Assembly (NCBI GenBank): GCA_007120915.1
Contig: SKMT01000375.1
Location: forward strand, 1-12,783
Reading direction: 5' to 3'
Length of the DNA stretch: 12,783 nucleotides
From: Myxococcales bacterium
GTDB lineage: Bacteria; Myxococcota_A; Bradymonadia; Bradymonadales; Bradymonadaceae
Below, one piece after another: positions 1 to 6,888 of the stretch. Each line of letters begins with the position of its first letter. Within the stretch, counting starts at the first letter, position 1. The position numbers were made by a program, and so were the translations under genes. The notes beneath the pieces are model-generated. The model made no database searches, was not told the DNA's origin, and saw only the letters and a program-made list of their open reading frames with translations.

Positions 1-2
1 AC

Positions 3-800
3 GATCTGATTGTGCCGAAGGCGGTGGGCGAGAAGCTCGACGAGCTGGTGTTCGAGGCAGGTGACCGGGCGTCGTTGATGGCCCGCGAGCAGACGCGGCG
101 GCTCTTTCCCTACGGACGGGGTCTGGTGGCGCTGTTTCACGGCCCGCCAGGCACGGGCAAAACAATGGCCGCCCAGATCACGGCGCGGCGGCTGCAGTTG
201 AACCTGTATCGCGTCGACCTGTCGACGATGGTCAGCAAGTACATCGGGGAGACGATGTCGCAGGTTCGCGAGTTGCTGGACCGGGCGTCACGGCTCGATG
301 CGGTGCTGTTTTTCGACGAGGCGGACGCGCTGTTCGGGCAGCGAACGTAGGTGCGCGACGCGCGGGATCGCTACGCGAACACGGACACCAACTTTTTGCT
401 CCAGGCGCTCGAATCGTACGACGGAGTGGCCCTTCTGGCGAGCAACCGTCGCCATCAACTCGACGACGCGTTCACCCGGCGATTCCGCCACATCGTCGAA
501 TTCAAACGCCCCGACGAACCGGAACGCCAGCAACTGTGGCAGCGGCTGATCGACCAGTTGTGGCCCGCCGATACAGACGCGACGGTTCGCCGGGCGATGG
601 ATGTGCTGGCAGCGGACGTCAAATTGACGGGCGCCCAGATCAAGTCGTCGATCCTGACGGCGATCTTCCGGGCTCGCCGCCGCAACGGTGAACTGAGCGC
701 CACCGATCTGGTCGAAGGCGTCAGCCAGGAGATGAGCAAGTCGGGAAGTGGTCTCAGCGGGCGCAAACGCCAGGCGTTGCGGAAGGCGATCGGGCTGTGA
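3..800 (+). pseudogene. AAA+ ATPase of contractile injection system (Afp15-like), 5' partial, in-frame amber stop
   Basis: The gene enters from the left edge in frame 3, so codons before the GTG at 12 (D-L-I) are probably still coding. Visible motifs are Walker A GPPGTGKT (141-164), Walker B VLFFDEAD (303-326), sensor 1 in LLASNRR (Asn at 444-446) and the arginine-finger pair in TRRFRHIVEF (477-482). A C-terminal helical lid follows, ending at the TGA at 798-800. This is the single-AAA-domain ATPase that accompanies eCIS loci; in Afp/PVC the equivalent is gene 15, thought to act in particle assembly or cargo loading. A TAG at 348-350 interrupts the frame between FGQRT and VRDARDRYAN, where relatives usually carry Glu (GAG), so one substitution explains it. 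Everything downstream stays in frame and conserved. It may be a recent pseudogene, a sequence error, a read-through site, or two separately made halves. The family call is secure; functional status is open. Confidence 0.88.
348..350 (+). other. In-frame amber (TAG) codon inside the AAA+ ATPase
   Basis: The reading frame of 3-347 and of 351-797 is the same, and the two halves together make a continuous AAA+ core. The TAG replaces a residue that is normally acidic in this family (KR-S/T-E-V-pattern), one base from GAG. A GTG directly abuts it at 351-353, but no Shine-Dalgarno sequence precedes that GTG. TAG ends at least two other genes here (1773-1775 and 11576-11578), so amber is a normal stop in this genome. 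Confidence 0.9.
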
Positions 801-1021
801 ATGAGATCTCACGGTTTCGGCTGAAGGTCCCGCAGATGGATCCCCGGCGCGCCCGGCGGCTGGCCCGCCGAATCGTCGAACTCGCCTCCGAAGGGCTGCC
901 AGGCGGGGTCGACGACGCGCAGATCGAAGCGTTGGAGTTGCAGATCGATTGGTCCGACGGGCTGTCCGTCGAGCAGATGGCCCGAAGAGTCGCCCGGCGC
1001 ATCATCGATGAATTGAGCTGA
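797..1021 (+). CDS. Small Arg-rich hypothetical protein (74 aa) between ATPase and tube adaptor
   Basis: I do not recognise the family. The start is GTG at 797, sharing four bases with the ATPase stop (GTGA), which indicates translational coupling; an in-frame ATG at 836 has no ribosome site and would remove the first predicted strand. The protein appears to hold two similar strand-helix units: FRLKVP followed by helix ARRLARRIVEL (nt 851-883), then LELQIDW followed by helix ARRVARRIIDEL (nt 980-1015). There are no membrane segments, signal peptide or cysteines. Its place inside an eCIS operon, with tight spacing on both sides, suggests a small structural or chaperone-like accessory subunit of the particle, but that rests on position only. 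It does not resemble the DUF5908/Afp6-type small protein that I know from Afp-like clusters. Confidence 0.75.
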   Translation: MNEISRFRLKVPQMDPRRARRLARRIVELASEGLPGGVDDAQIEALELQIDWSDGLSVEQMARRVARRIIDELS

Positions 1022-1023
1022 CC

Positions 1024-1027
1024 AGGA
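1024..1027 (+). promoter_or_regulatory. Shine-Dalgarno AGGA that decides the start of the tube adaptor gene
   Basis: AGGA at 1024-1027 lies one base before the ATG at 1029 but seven bases before the in-frame ATG at 1035. The second spacing is the normal one, so the shorter product (MSPSFALRP...) is the likely protein. Confidence 0.6.
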
Positions 1028-1034
1028 AATGACG

Positions 1035-1775
1035 ATGAGTCCCAGCTTTGCACTACGCCCGAAAGTTCGGAAAGGAGCGCTGGTGATCCTGCAGTCCGCA
1101 GGGGTGGTCGGCAGTGTGCCTCGTCGGCTGTCGTTTCAGTACAACCCGGAGGAGCTGTCGCGAAGCTTCGAGGTCACCGGCGAGTCGTCGGATGAAGACG
1201 AGGGCGACACATCGGCGATTCAGCCCGAACCACCGATCGAGAGCTTCTCGCTGACGCTTCTGTTCGACGCCACGGAGGCGATGGAGTCGCCGGACCAGAA
1301 TCTGCCGGACGTGGACGTCGACGAACACGTGCCGGCATCGGGCACGGTGGCGGTGCATCTGGCGGCGCTTGAACAGCTTCTGTATCCGGCGGACTCCACG
1401 ATGGTGGACTCCGACTTTCTGGAAGTGCCTCAGGCGCCGGACCTGCTGGGCGACGGGCTGGGTATCGACGTGCCCCTTCCCCGCTCGCGGGTACCGGTGG
1501 TGCTGTTCGTGTGGGGCCGCCACAGTGTGCTGCCGGTTCGCATGACCAGCTTTTCGGTCGACGAGAAGCAGTTCAGCCCCGAGTTGTATCCGATCCGCGC
1601 CGAAGTGTCCTGCGAGCTGGAAGTGCTGCGCCCGAAGGCGTTCGGGGACAATCCATCGGCTATCGAGAAGATCGCGATGGCCGCCTACAGCTACACCATG
1701 AGCCAGCGCGAGGCGCTGTCGCTGGGAGCGTTCGGCTCCGGGGTGCAGTCGGTGATCGAACGGATAACGGGCTAG
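1035..1775 (+). CDS. CIS tube / tube-adaptor protein (Afp7-like, CIS_tube family)
   Basis: This 246-residue protein has the pattern typical of the eCIS 'tube protein' N-terminal family: a basic start KVRKGALVIL, then LSFQYNPEELSRSFE near residues 36-50, then ESFSLTLLFDATE and a C-terminal half with PVVLFVWGRHSVLPVRMTSF and FSPELYPIRAEVSCELEVL. Family members resemble T4 gp53/gp54-type adaptors and connect the inner tube to the central spike on the baseplate. A LysM domain is often fused or adjacent; here it is the separate next gene. I chose ATG 1035 over ATG 1029 because of the position of AGGA at 1024-1027. The gene ends with TAG, and the 23-base gap to the next gene contains that gene's ribosome site. 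The family assignment is good; its exact position in the particle is inferred from relatives. Confidence 0.87.
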   Translation: MSPSFALRPKVRKGALVILQSAGVVGSVPRRLSFQYNPEELSRSFEVTGESSDEDEGDTSAIQPEPPIESFSLTLLFDATEAMESPDQNLPDVDVDEHVPASGTVAVHLAALEQLLYPADSTMVDSDFLEVPQAPDLLGDGLGIDVPLPRSRVPVVLFVWGRHSVLPVRMTSFSVDEKQFSPELYPIRAEVSCELEVLRPKAFGDNPSAIEKIAMAAYSYTMSQREALSLGAFGSGVQSVIERITG

Positions 1776-1798
1776 GCGCAACGCTACTGGGAGAAGAG

Positions 1799-2074
1799 AT
1801 GTTCGACGACGACAGCCGATATGCCGACGCCGAAGAGAAGACCGTCGAGGACAGCCGCGGCCGCCAGGTGCGGGTGGTCAGCGTGCCCGACGCCCCAGAG
1901 CAGTCACGGGCGGGCGTGCACCGGCGCCGTCAGGGCCAGCGGCTCGACCACCTGGCCCACCACTACCTGGGCGCGGCGACGGACTACTGGAAGATCTGCG
2001 AGATCAACGACGCGATGTATCCCGACCAGATCGCCGAAGCGACCAACGTCGACATTCCCGACGGGCAGGGGTAA
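1799..2074 (+). CDS. Small LysM-domain protein of the baseplate
   Basis: The start is ATG 1799, with GGGAG at 1789-1793 five bases upstream; an open frame extends further 5' (to 1511) but only overlaps the tube adaptor gene. The product has 91 residues. The first 35 or so are charged and probably disordered. Residues 41-88 form a LysM-like module: QRLDHLAHHYLG, then DYWKICEINDAMYPDQI, then a final hydrophobic strand NVDIPDG. Phage and CIS baseplate proteins use this fold (gpX-like/gp53-like) to fasten the tube end and spike complex rather than to bind cell wall from outside; there is no signal peptide. It sits between the tube adaptor and the gp27-like hub, exactly where the LysM part of Afp7-type proteins belongs. 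The isolated module may be a split form of that fusion. Confidence 0.82.
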   Translation: MFDDDSRYADAEEKTVEDSRGRQVRVVSVPDAPEQSRAGVHRRRQGQRLDHLAHHYLGAATDYWKICEINDAMYPDQIAEATNVDIPDGQG

Positions 2075-2077
2075 GCG

Positions 2078-3130
2078 GTGGCAGTAGGATTCTCCATACA
2101 GACCGGGCCCGACGATCCGCCCTCCTCGCCCACCCGGGTGCGTGTGAGCCAGCGGCTGGGGGAGACGGCGACCTATCGGGTGCGTTACCCGGTGGAGGTA
2201 GTCGACGGCGACCTGGCGGTGCTACGCGCCGACGCGCTGCAGCCGGGAGAAGACCTGCATGTCATCTGTCGCGGCGACGACGAGGTCGTCAGCCTGATCA
2301 AAGGCCCCATCAACGGCCAGCACGTACACATGGAGCACGGAGCGACCAACGCCTGGGTCGACGTCTACGGAGAAGACACCACCGGGGAGATGAACCGCCG
2401 GGTGCGCCACGAAGCCCACGACGGGTCGGTGCAGTCGGTGCTGAACTCCATCCTCAATCGCTACTTCGAGGTGGTGCAGGTGGGCGACGTCAGCGTTGAG
2501 AACCCGGGGTTGGATCGGCCCCTGGTCCAGACCGGAACGGACCTTCGATTCGTGCGCCGCGTCAGCCGGCAAAACGGGATGTGGCTCCACGCCCGGTCGG
2601 GCCCGGAAGGGGTGAACACGGCGAGGGTGGAGCCGATGGGGCTCGACGGGTCCACCGGCGCGGAGCTGGTGATCAACTACGACGACAACAACCTGGAGGC
2701 TCTCGATCTGTACTGGGACGTCGACCGCCCCGCCGAAGTGGTGGGTCGGCAGGTGAGCCTGGAGGACAAACGGGTGTTCGACACCGGAACAAGCCCCGGG
2801 TCGTGGCCCTCGAAGGGTACGAACCTCGAACAACTCGCCGGCAACCGGCGCAGCTCGCTGGTGGCGGCGGTGGACCACCGGGGAGCGTTGAAAGCCCGAG
2901 CGGAGGCGATGCTCGAGCAGGCGGGCTGGTTCATCCGCGCCCGCTGCACCACCACGCTGCACCGGCTCGGCGAGGTGGTGCAGGTGCACGATCTGGTGCG
3001 GCTTCGCGGGATGGGCTCGCGCCACGACGGACGCTACTTCGTGACCGCCGTGGACCATCAGATCGACGCCGAACACCACCGCATGGAGATCGAGCTGAGC
3101 CGCAACCGCTGGGATACGGAGGCAGCGTGA
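2078..3130 (+). CDS. gp27/GPD-like spike hub protein (phage late control D family)
   Basis: This 350-residue protein starts at GTG 2078, with AGGGG at 2067-2071 overlapping the previous stop. Family signs include the GEDLHVICRGDDEVVSLIKG barrel segment near residues 57-76, DGSVQSVLNSILNRYFE, the 'TDLRFVRRVSRQNGMWLHAR' block near residue 150 onwards, and a C-terminal barrel with GEVVQVHDLVRLRGMG, GRYFVTAVDHQID and the closing MEIELSRNRW. Such proteins form the trimeric hub that joins tube to needle (T4 gp27, P2 gpD, N-terminal half of VgrG or Afp8). In Afp/PVC and T6SS this part is fused to the gp5-like OB/needle part; here that part is the next gene, overlapping by four bases. The assignment is firm from pattern and context. 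Confidence 0.9.
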   Translation: MAVGFSIQTGPDDPPSSPTRVRVSQRLGETATYRVRYPVEVVDGDLAVLRADALQPGEDLHVICRGDDEVVSLIKGPINGQHVHMEHGATNAWVDVYGEDTTGEMNRRVRHEAHDGSVQSVLNSILNRYFEVVQVGDVSVENPGLDRPLVQTGTDLRFVRRVSRQNGMWLHARSGPEGVNTARVEPMGLDGSTGAELVINYDDNNLEALDLYWDVDRPAEVVGRQVSLEDKRVFDTGTSPGSWPSKGTNLEQLAGNRRSSLVAAVDHRGALKARAEAMLEQAGWFIRARCTTTLHRLGEVVQVHDLVRLRGMGSRHDGRYFVTAVDHQIDAEHHRMEIELSRNRWDTEAA

Positions 3131-3690
3131 ACGACGACGTAATCCAACAGTTGGTCGATTTCGTCGAGCGGCGCCACTTCGGCAAATACCGGGGCGTCGT
3201 CGTCGACAACGACGATCCGGACCGGCGGGGCCGGCTGAAGCTGAAGGTCCCGGCGGTGCTGGGACAGTTGGAGCTGTGGGCGATGCCCTGCGTGCCCTTC
3301 GCCGGCGATGAGGTGGGGCTGTTTTCGCTGCCCAACAGCGGGGACGGCGTCTGGGTGGAGTTCGAAGCCGGAGACCCGTCGCATCCGATCTGGACGGGAT
3401 GTTTCTGGGCCAAAGACGAACTTCCGGAGGTGTCCGGTCCCGACGAACGGGTCTGGAAGACCGGTGAGATTACGGTTCGGCTCATCGAAGGCGATCCCCC
3501 GGAGTTGTCGCTCGAACTCGACGGTGGAGCGGTGATCAGACTCGCCGGCGACGAGGTCGAAACCGACGCCGGGGGATCGGTGATTCGGGTGGAGGGCTCC
3601 CAGATCAGCATCGACGCCAACAGCGGCGGGAAGGTCGACGTCGGCAACTCCACGACGTCCATCAACGACGGCGCACTGGAGGTGACCTGA
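3127..3690 (+). CDS. gp5/gpV-like baseplate spike protein with OB fold and short needle
   Basis: The start is GTG 3127, overlapping the hub stop (GTGA), with GGAGG at 3118-3122. The product has 187 residues. After a short helix, residues 20-110 form the OB fold: KYRGVVVDNDDPDRRGRLKL, WAMPCVPFAG, GVWVEFEAGDPSHPIWTGCF and the W-x-K-D-ELP tail. This is the pattern of the VgrG/gp5/gpV OB family (phage baseplate assembly V). The last 65 residues alternate short strands rich in Gly, Val and Asp (AVIRLAGDEV, SVIRVEGSQISID), as expected for a triple-stranded beta-helix needle. No lysozyme domain is present. It should sit on the hub and carry the PAAR-like tip encoded next. A longer open frame (from 2581) runs antisense to no evidence of coding and overlaps the hub gene, so I reject it as the start. 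Confidence 0.9.
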   Translation: MNDDVIQQLVDFVERRHFGKYRGVVVDNDDPDRRGRLKLKVPAVLGQLELWAMPCVPFAGDEVGLFSLPNSGDGVWVEFEAGDPSHPIWTGCFWAKDELPEVSGPDERVWKTGEITVRLIEGDPPELSLELDGGAVIRLAGDEVETDAGGSVIRVEGSQISIDANSGGKVDVGNSTTSINDGALEVT

Positions 3691-4022
3691 TGGCTCACGA
3701 TGCACTGACGACCGGTTCGATGCTCGTATGCCCCCACCAGGGTCAGGTCGAAGTGGTGCCCTCCCAGACCCGGGTGCGCGTCGACGGCCAGCCGGTGCTG
3801 ACGGCGTCGGACGTCTTCACCATCACGGGCTGCCCCTTTCACATCGGCGTCGTCGCCAGCCCCTGCGTGACGATCCAGTGGGTCAAGCCGGACGCCCGCT
3901 GCCGCGCCGGGGGCGCGCCCACCCTCAGCAAGGGCAGCGTCGGCATCTGCATCAGCGCCAACGGCGCCACCCAGGGACGGGTGGTCATCCAGCAAAATCA
4001 GACCACAGCCACCACGGAGTAA
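3690..4022 (+). CDS. PAAR-like spike tip protein (Afp10-like)
   Basis: This 110-residue protein has an ATG that shares one base with the previous TGA, and GGAGG at 3678-3682. It has a PAAR-like pattern: a start with TTGSMLVCPHQGQVEVVP, then VDGQPVLTASDVF, TITGCPFHIG, PCVTIQWVKPD and a closing SVGICISANGATQGRVVI. Candidate metal ligands are Cys14, His16, Cys48, His51, Cys59, Cys71 and Cys87. PAAR-like proteins form the sharp cone at the end of the spike and can carry effectors; here there is no C-terminal extension beyond the fold, so it is a plain tip. It lies next to the OB-fold spike gene, as expected for partners. Which residues bind metal is inference. Confidence 0.88.
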   Translation: MAHDALTTGSMLVCPHQGQVEVVPSQTRVRVDGQPVLTASDVFTITGCPFHIGVVASPCVTIQWVKPDARCRAGGAPTLSKGSVGICISANGATQGRVVIQQNQTTATTE

Positions 4023-4027
4023 CCACC

Positions 4028-4405
4028 ATGGACGACGACGCACAGGCGGTGCGATACCCGCTGGAATTCGGCCTGGTCTCGGGGACCTTCCGCACCGAAG
4101 AGGATCGGCGCCGCTATGTGCGCCAACTGATCCGCCAGGTGGTGATGACCGCCCCCGGAGAGCGGGTGATGCGCCCCGAGTTCGGCTGTGGGGTGCGCCA
4201 GATGCTGTTTATGCCCAACAGCCCGGTGGCTGCCAACCTGGCGCGGATCACCATCTACCAGGCGCTGCAAGAACATCTGGGGGGACACATCGACGTCGAG
4301 AAGGTCGAGATTCACGCCGATCGGGAACTGCTGGAAGTCGACGTGCACTACCGGGTGAAGTCGACGGGGAGCAACGAGGCGCTGCAGATGGAGATGACGC
4401 TGTGA
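4028..4405 (+). CDS. gp25-like baseplate wedge protein (GPW/gp25 family)
   Basis: This 125-residue protein starts at ATG 4028, with GGAG at 4016-4019 eight bases before it. Its length and motif are those of the gp25/TssE/Afp9 family: YPLEFGLVSGTF, EDRRRYVRQLIRQVVMTAPG, the signature GERVMRPEFGCGVRQ, and a C-terminal segment LLEVDVHYRV. Family members hold the inner baseplate core bundle together and start sheath polymerisation by a handshake with sheath subunits. It overlaps the first J-like gene by four bases (GTGA at 4402-4405), so the two wedge partners are probably made in fixed ratio. The frame stays open upstream to 3728, but that region is the PAAR gene in another frame. Confidence 0.93.
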   Translation: MDDDAQAVRYPLEFGLVSGTFRTEEDRRRYVRQLIRQVVMTAPGERVMRPEFGCGVRQMLFMPNSPVAANLARITIYQALQEHLGGHIDVEKVEIHADRELLEVDVHYRVKSTGSNEALQMEMTL

Positions 4406-6888
4406 ACACGATTCAGCGCCGCCAGAAGTTGCTGGACTCCGATGAATTCACCGGCGTCGACTACGTGCTGGTCGAGCCCGGCGCCGATGATCTGCCGGTG
4501 ATTACCGTCTATTTTCTGGGAGAGATTCCCGCCTCGCTCACCGATCTGACCAGCGCAGACGTGACCATCGAGAGCGTGCATCCCGACGCGTCGCCGTCGT
4601 CGATCCGCGCCACCTCACTGTCCTGGACCGGCGAAGAGACGCTGCAGTTGAAGGCCGCCGACGTCGGTGAGCACACCCCCTACCGGCTGAAGCTGGATCA
4701 TCAGGCGGTGGACCGATGCTTTCGCTCCACGCAGTTTAGCTTCCAGGCGGTCTGCGACCGGGATATCGACTGTAGACAACCCGACGATGCCGACGACGAC
4801 CGGCGGGACGTGGACTTTCCGGTCGACTACATGGCCCGGGACTTCGACAGTCTCCGCCGGGCGCTGCTGGAGTTCGCCTCCCAGCGCTATCCGAACTGGT
4901 CGGACGCCACGGAAGCGGATGTGGCGGTGGTGCTGATGGAGATGATGGCCGCCGTGGGCGACGAGCTGTCGTACTACCAGGATCGCATCGGCCGGGAAGC
5001 GTTTTTGGAGACCGCCACGCAGCGCCGGTCGCTGCACCGGCAGGCGCAACTGGTAGACTACCGGCCATCCCCGGGGCAGACGGCCGGCGGATGGGTCACC
5101 CTCACGGTTGCCGGTGATGAAACCGGCGGTGCCGTCCCCACCGTCACAGCGGGCACCCGGTTTCGCACCGCCGGTTCGCGGCCACGACACTTCGAGGTGG
5201 GAGAAGACTTCCATTCCATCGCCGGCGGCGACGACGCTCCGTTTGACTATCCACTGGTTGACGGCCCGGAGAAGCTGGAGCCCTATCTGTGGTGCGACGA
5301 CGACGCCATTCTCCGGGAGGGAGCCGAAGAGTTGTGGGTCGAAGGAGACCTCGAGGAGATGCTCGGCGGTGCCGACACCGGCCAGTTGCGGCTGTTGATC
5401 AGCGAGCGGCCCCGCGACGCCTCGGAGACGACCCGAAACTGGCCGGTCGTCGTCGACGACGTTCAGGTGCGCACCGACGAGTTGACCGGCGTGACCACCA
5501 CGCGCATCGGTTGGAATGACGATCGGGCGCTTCCCTTCGACATCGATCTAAAGCGCACCAGCGTACACACCAATCTGGTTCCCGTCGTCGCCGGGCGCAC
5601 CCACACCGAGCGGTTCGTCATCGGAGCATCACCGCTGGAGGACGAGCTTCCGGAAGCAGTGGAACGGCTCGGCGCCGACGCCACGGTGGCCTACCGGTTC
5701 ACCCTCCCCGGCAGCGACGCCGTGGATCTGGCCTGGGACCGGGTCTCCGAGCAGGAGGGCTATCGCCCCCACGTCGCACTGCGGTCGGTGTTCGTGCCCG
5801 ATATCGAGAATCTCGACGACGCCGGGCTCGACGAGTTGTTCGACGACCAGGACGTGGTCACCGACGAGGGTCAGACGATTCAGCAGTGGGACTGGCGGGC
5901 TTCGTTCGCCGGCTTCGGCGCCAGCTCCACGGCGACGGACCGGCATTTTGTGCTGGAACCGGGAAGCTGGTTGCCCGTGAAGAGCCATCAGGCCGAAGGA
6001 CAACGGGTCGAACACGTCGATTACGCCGGTGACGCAGGGATGACCATTCTGTTTGGCGACGGGCAGATGGGGCGGCTTCCCGCCCCGGGCACCGTCTTCG
6101 AGGTGACCTACCGGCTCGGCGGGGGCCGGCGATTCAACGTCGCCCCTTACCGGATCACCGAGGTGGTCGAATCGGAGAGCGAAACCGCGGCGGTGACCGG
6201 GGTGTCCAACCCCCTCGCCACCGAGGGCGGGGCCGACGAGGAGAGCAAAGACCAGATCAGAAGCGACGCCCCGCAGGCCTACCGGGCGATCACCTACCGG
6301 GCGGTGCGCCCGCCGGACTACGAAGAGGCGGCCGAACGGATGGAGTGGGTCGACGAGGCGGGGGCTGACTTCCGGTGGACCGGCAGTTGGACCACCGCCT
6401 TCGTGACCGCCGACCCCCGGGGCGAAGCGACGCTGGCGGGTTCTCGAAAAGAGAAGCTGCACCGGCATCTGGACCGATTTCGGCAGGTGGGCCGACCGGT
6501 GGCCGTCAGAGAGCCGGAGTATGTGGATCTCGATCTGCGCATCTCGCTCTGTGTAGAGCCGGGCGCCGAGCCAAGCGAGGTGCAGCGGCAGGTGCTCGAT
6601 GCACTGCACCGGCCCGCCGAAGACGGCGGTCAGCCGGGGGTTTTGCATCCGGACCGTTTCACCTTCGGCGATCCCCTCGACCGCGGTGGGCTCGAGGCGT
6701 TTTTGCAGTCCGTCTCCGGGGTGATGGCCGTCGAAGATATCGAGCTGAGACGGCAAGGCTGGTTCGACTTTCAGCGGTTCGAGCAGTTGCGCTACGAGGT
6801 GGCGGACCACCAGATCGTTCGCATCGAAAATGATCCGGCCTACCCCAACCGCGGCACCGTCGAACTGATGACCCACGGAGGGCTGTAA
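4402..6888 (+). CDS. Baseplate J-like protein 1 (gp6/Afp11-type wedge)
   Basis: This 828-residue protein starts at GTG 4402, with GGAG at 4390-4393. The first 125 residues match the N-terminal domain of the 'putative baseplate assembly protein' family: GVDYVLVEP near 18-26, VYFLGE, a beta-rich stretch, FSFQAVCDRDIDC at 112-124. Then come VDYMARDFDSLRRALLEFA (141-159) and the helical block EADVAVVLMEMMAAVGDELS with RRSLHRQAQLVDYRPSP, the classic start of J-like wedge proteins. The later motifs are FGDGQMGRLPAPG (551-563) and NPLATEGGADEESKDQIRSD with AP-x-A just after. In relatives, two such proteins pair to form the baseplate wedge ring, gripping gp25 and the sheath. A second copy follows directly, sharing one base (TAATG). 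Local frame is intact throughout. Confidence 0.92.
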   Translation: MNTIQRRQKLLDSDEFTGVDYVLVEPGADDLPVITVYFLGEIPASLTDLTSADVTIESVHPDASPSSIRATSLSWTGEETLQLKAADVGEHTPYRLKLDHQAVDRCFRSTQFSFQAVCDRDIDCRQPDDADDDRRDVDFPVDYMARDFDSLRRALLEFASQRYPNWSDATEADVAVVLMEMMAAVGDELSYYQDRIGREAFLETATQRRSLHRQAQLVDYRPSPGQTAGGWVTLTVAGDETGGAVPTVTAGTRFRTAGSRPRHFEVGEDFHSIAGGDDAPFDYPLVDGPEKLEPYLWCDDDAILREGAEELWVEGDLEEMLGGADTGQLRLLISERPRDASETTRNWPVVVDDVQVRTDELTGVTTTRIGWNDDRALPFDIDLKRTSVHTNLVPVVAGRTHTERFVIGASPLEDELPEAVERLGADATVAYRFTLPGSDAVDLAWDRVSEQEGYRPHVALRSVFVPDIENLDDAGLDELFDDQDVVTDEGQTIQQWDWRASFAGFGASSTATDRHFVLEPGSWLPVKSHQAEGQRVEHVDYAGDAGMTILFGDGQMGRLPAPGTVFEVTYRLGGGRRFNVAPYRITEVVESESETAAVTGVSNPLATEGGADEESKDQIRSDAPQAYRAITYRAVRPPDYEEAAERMEWVDEAGADFRWTGSWTTAFVTADPRGEATLAGSRKEKLHRHLDRFRQVGRPVAVREPEYVDLDLRISLCVEPGAEPSEVQRQVLDALHRPAEDGGQPGVLHPDRFTFGDPLDRGGLEAFLQSVSGVMAVEDIELRRQGWFDFQRFEQLRYEVADHQIVRIENDPAYPNRGTVELMTHGGL

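Noticed and set aside
12..350. GTG at 12 as the true start of a short ATPase gene
   Set aside because: The frame is open to the window edge, no ribosome site is visible in the few bases before it, and AAA+ proteins of this group have long N-terminal regions.
348..350. Genome-wide amber reassignment as explanation for the ATPase stop
   Set aside because: TAG ends the tube adaptor (1773-1775) and the gpI-like gene (11576-11578) at sensible places, directly before the next gene's start signals.
1511..1798. Longer 5' extension of the LysM gene
   Set aside because: It overlaps the tube adaptor gene in another frame, and ATG 1799 has a well-placed GGGAG.
2931..4043. Minus-strand open frame of 370 codons opposite spike and PAAR genes
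   Set aside because: Ser/Pro/Arg-rich shadow of three well-supported plus-strand genes; no domain seen.
5629..6876. Long minus-strand open frame of 415 codons across J-like protein 1
   Set aside because: It lies fully opposite a strongly supported gene, has low-complexity His/Arg/Pro/Gly composition, and has no recognisable motif. This is usual for GC-rich DNA.
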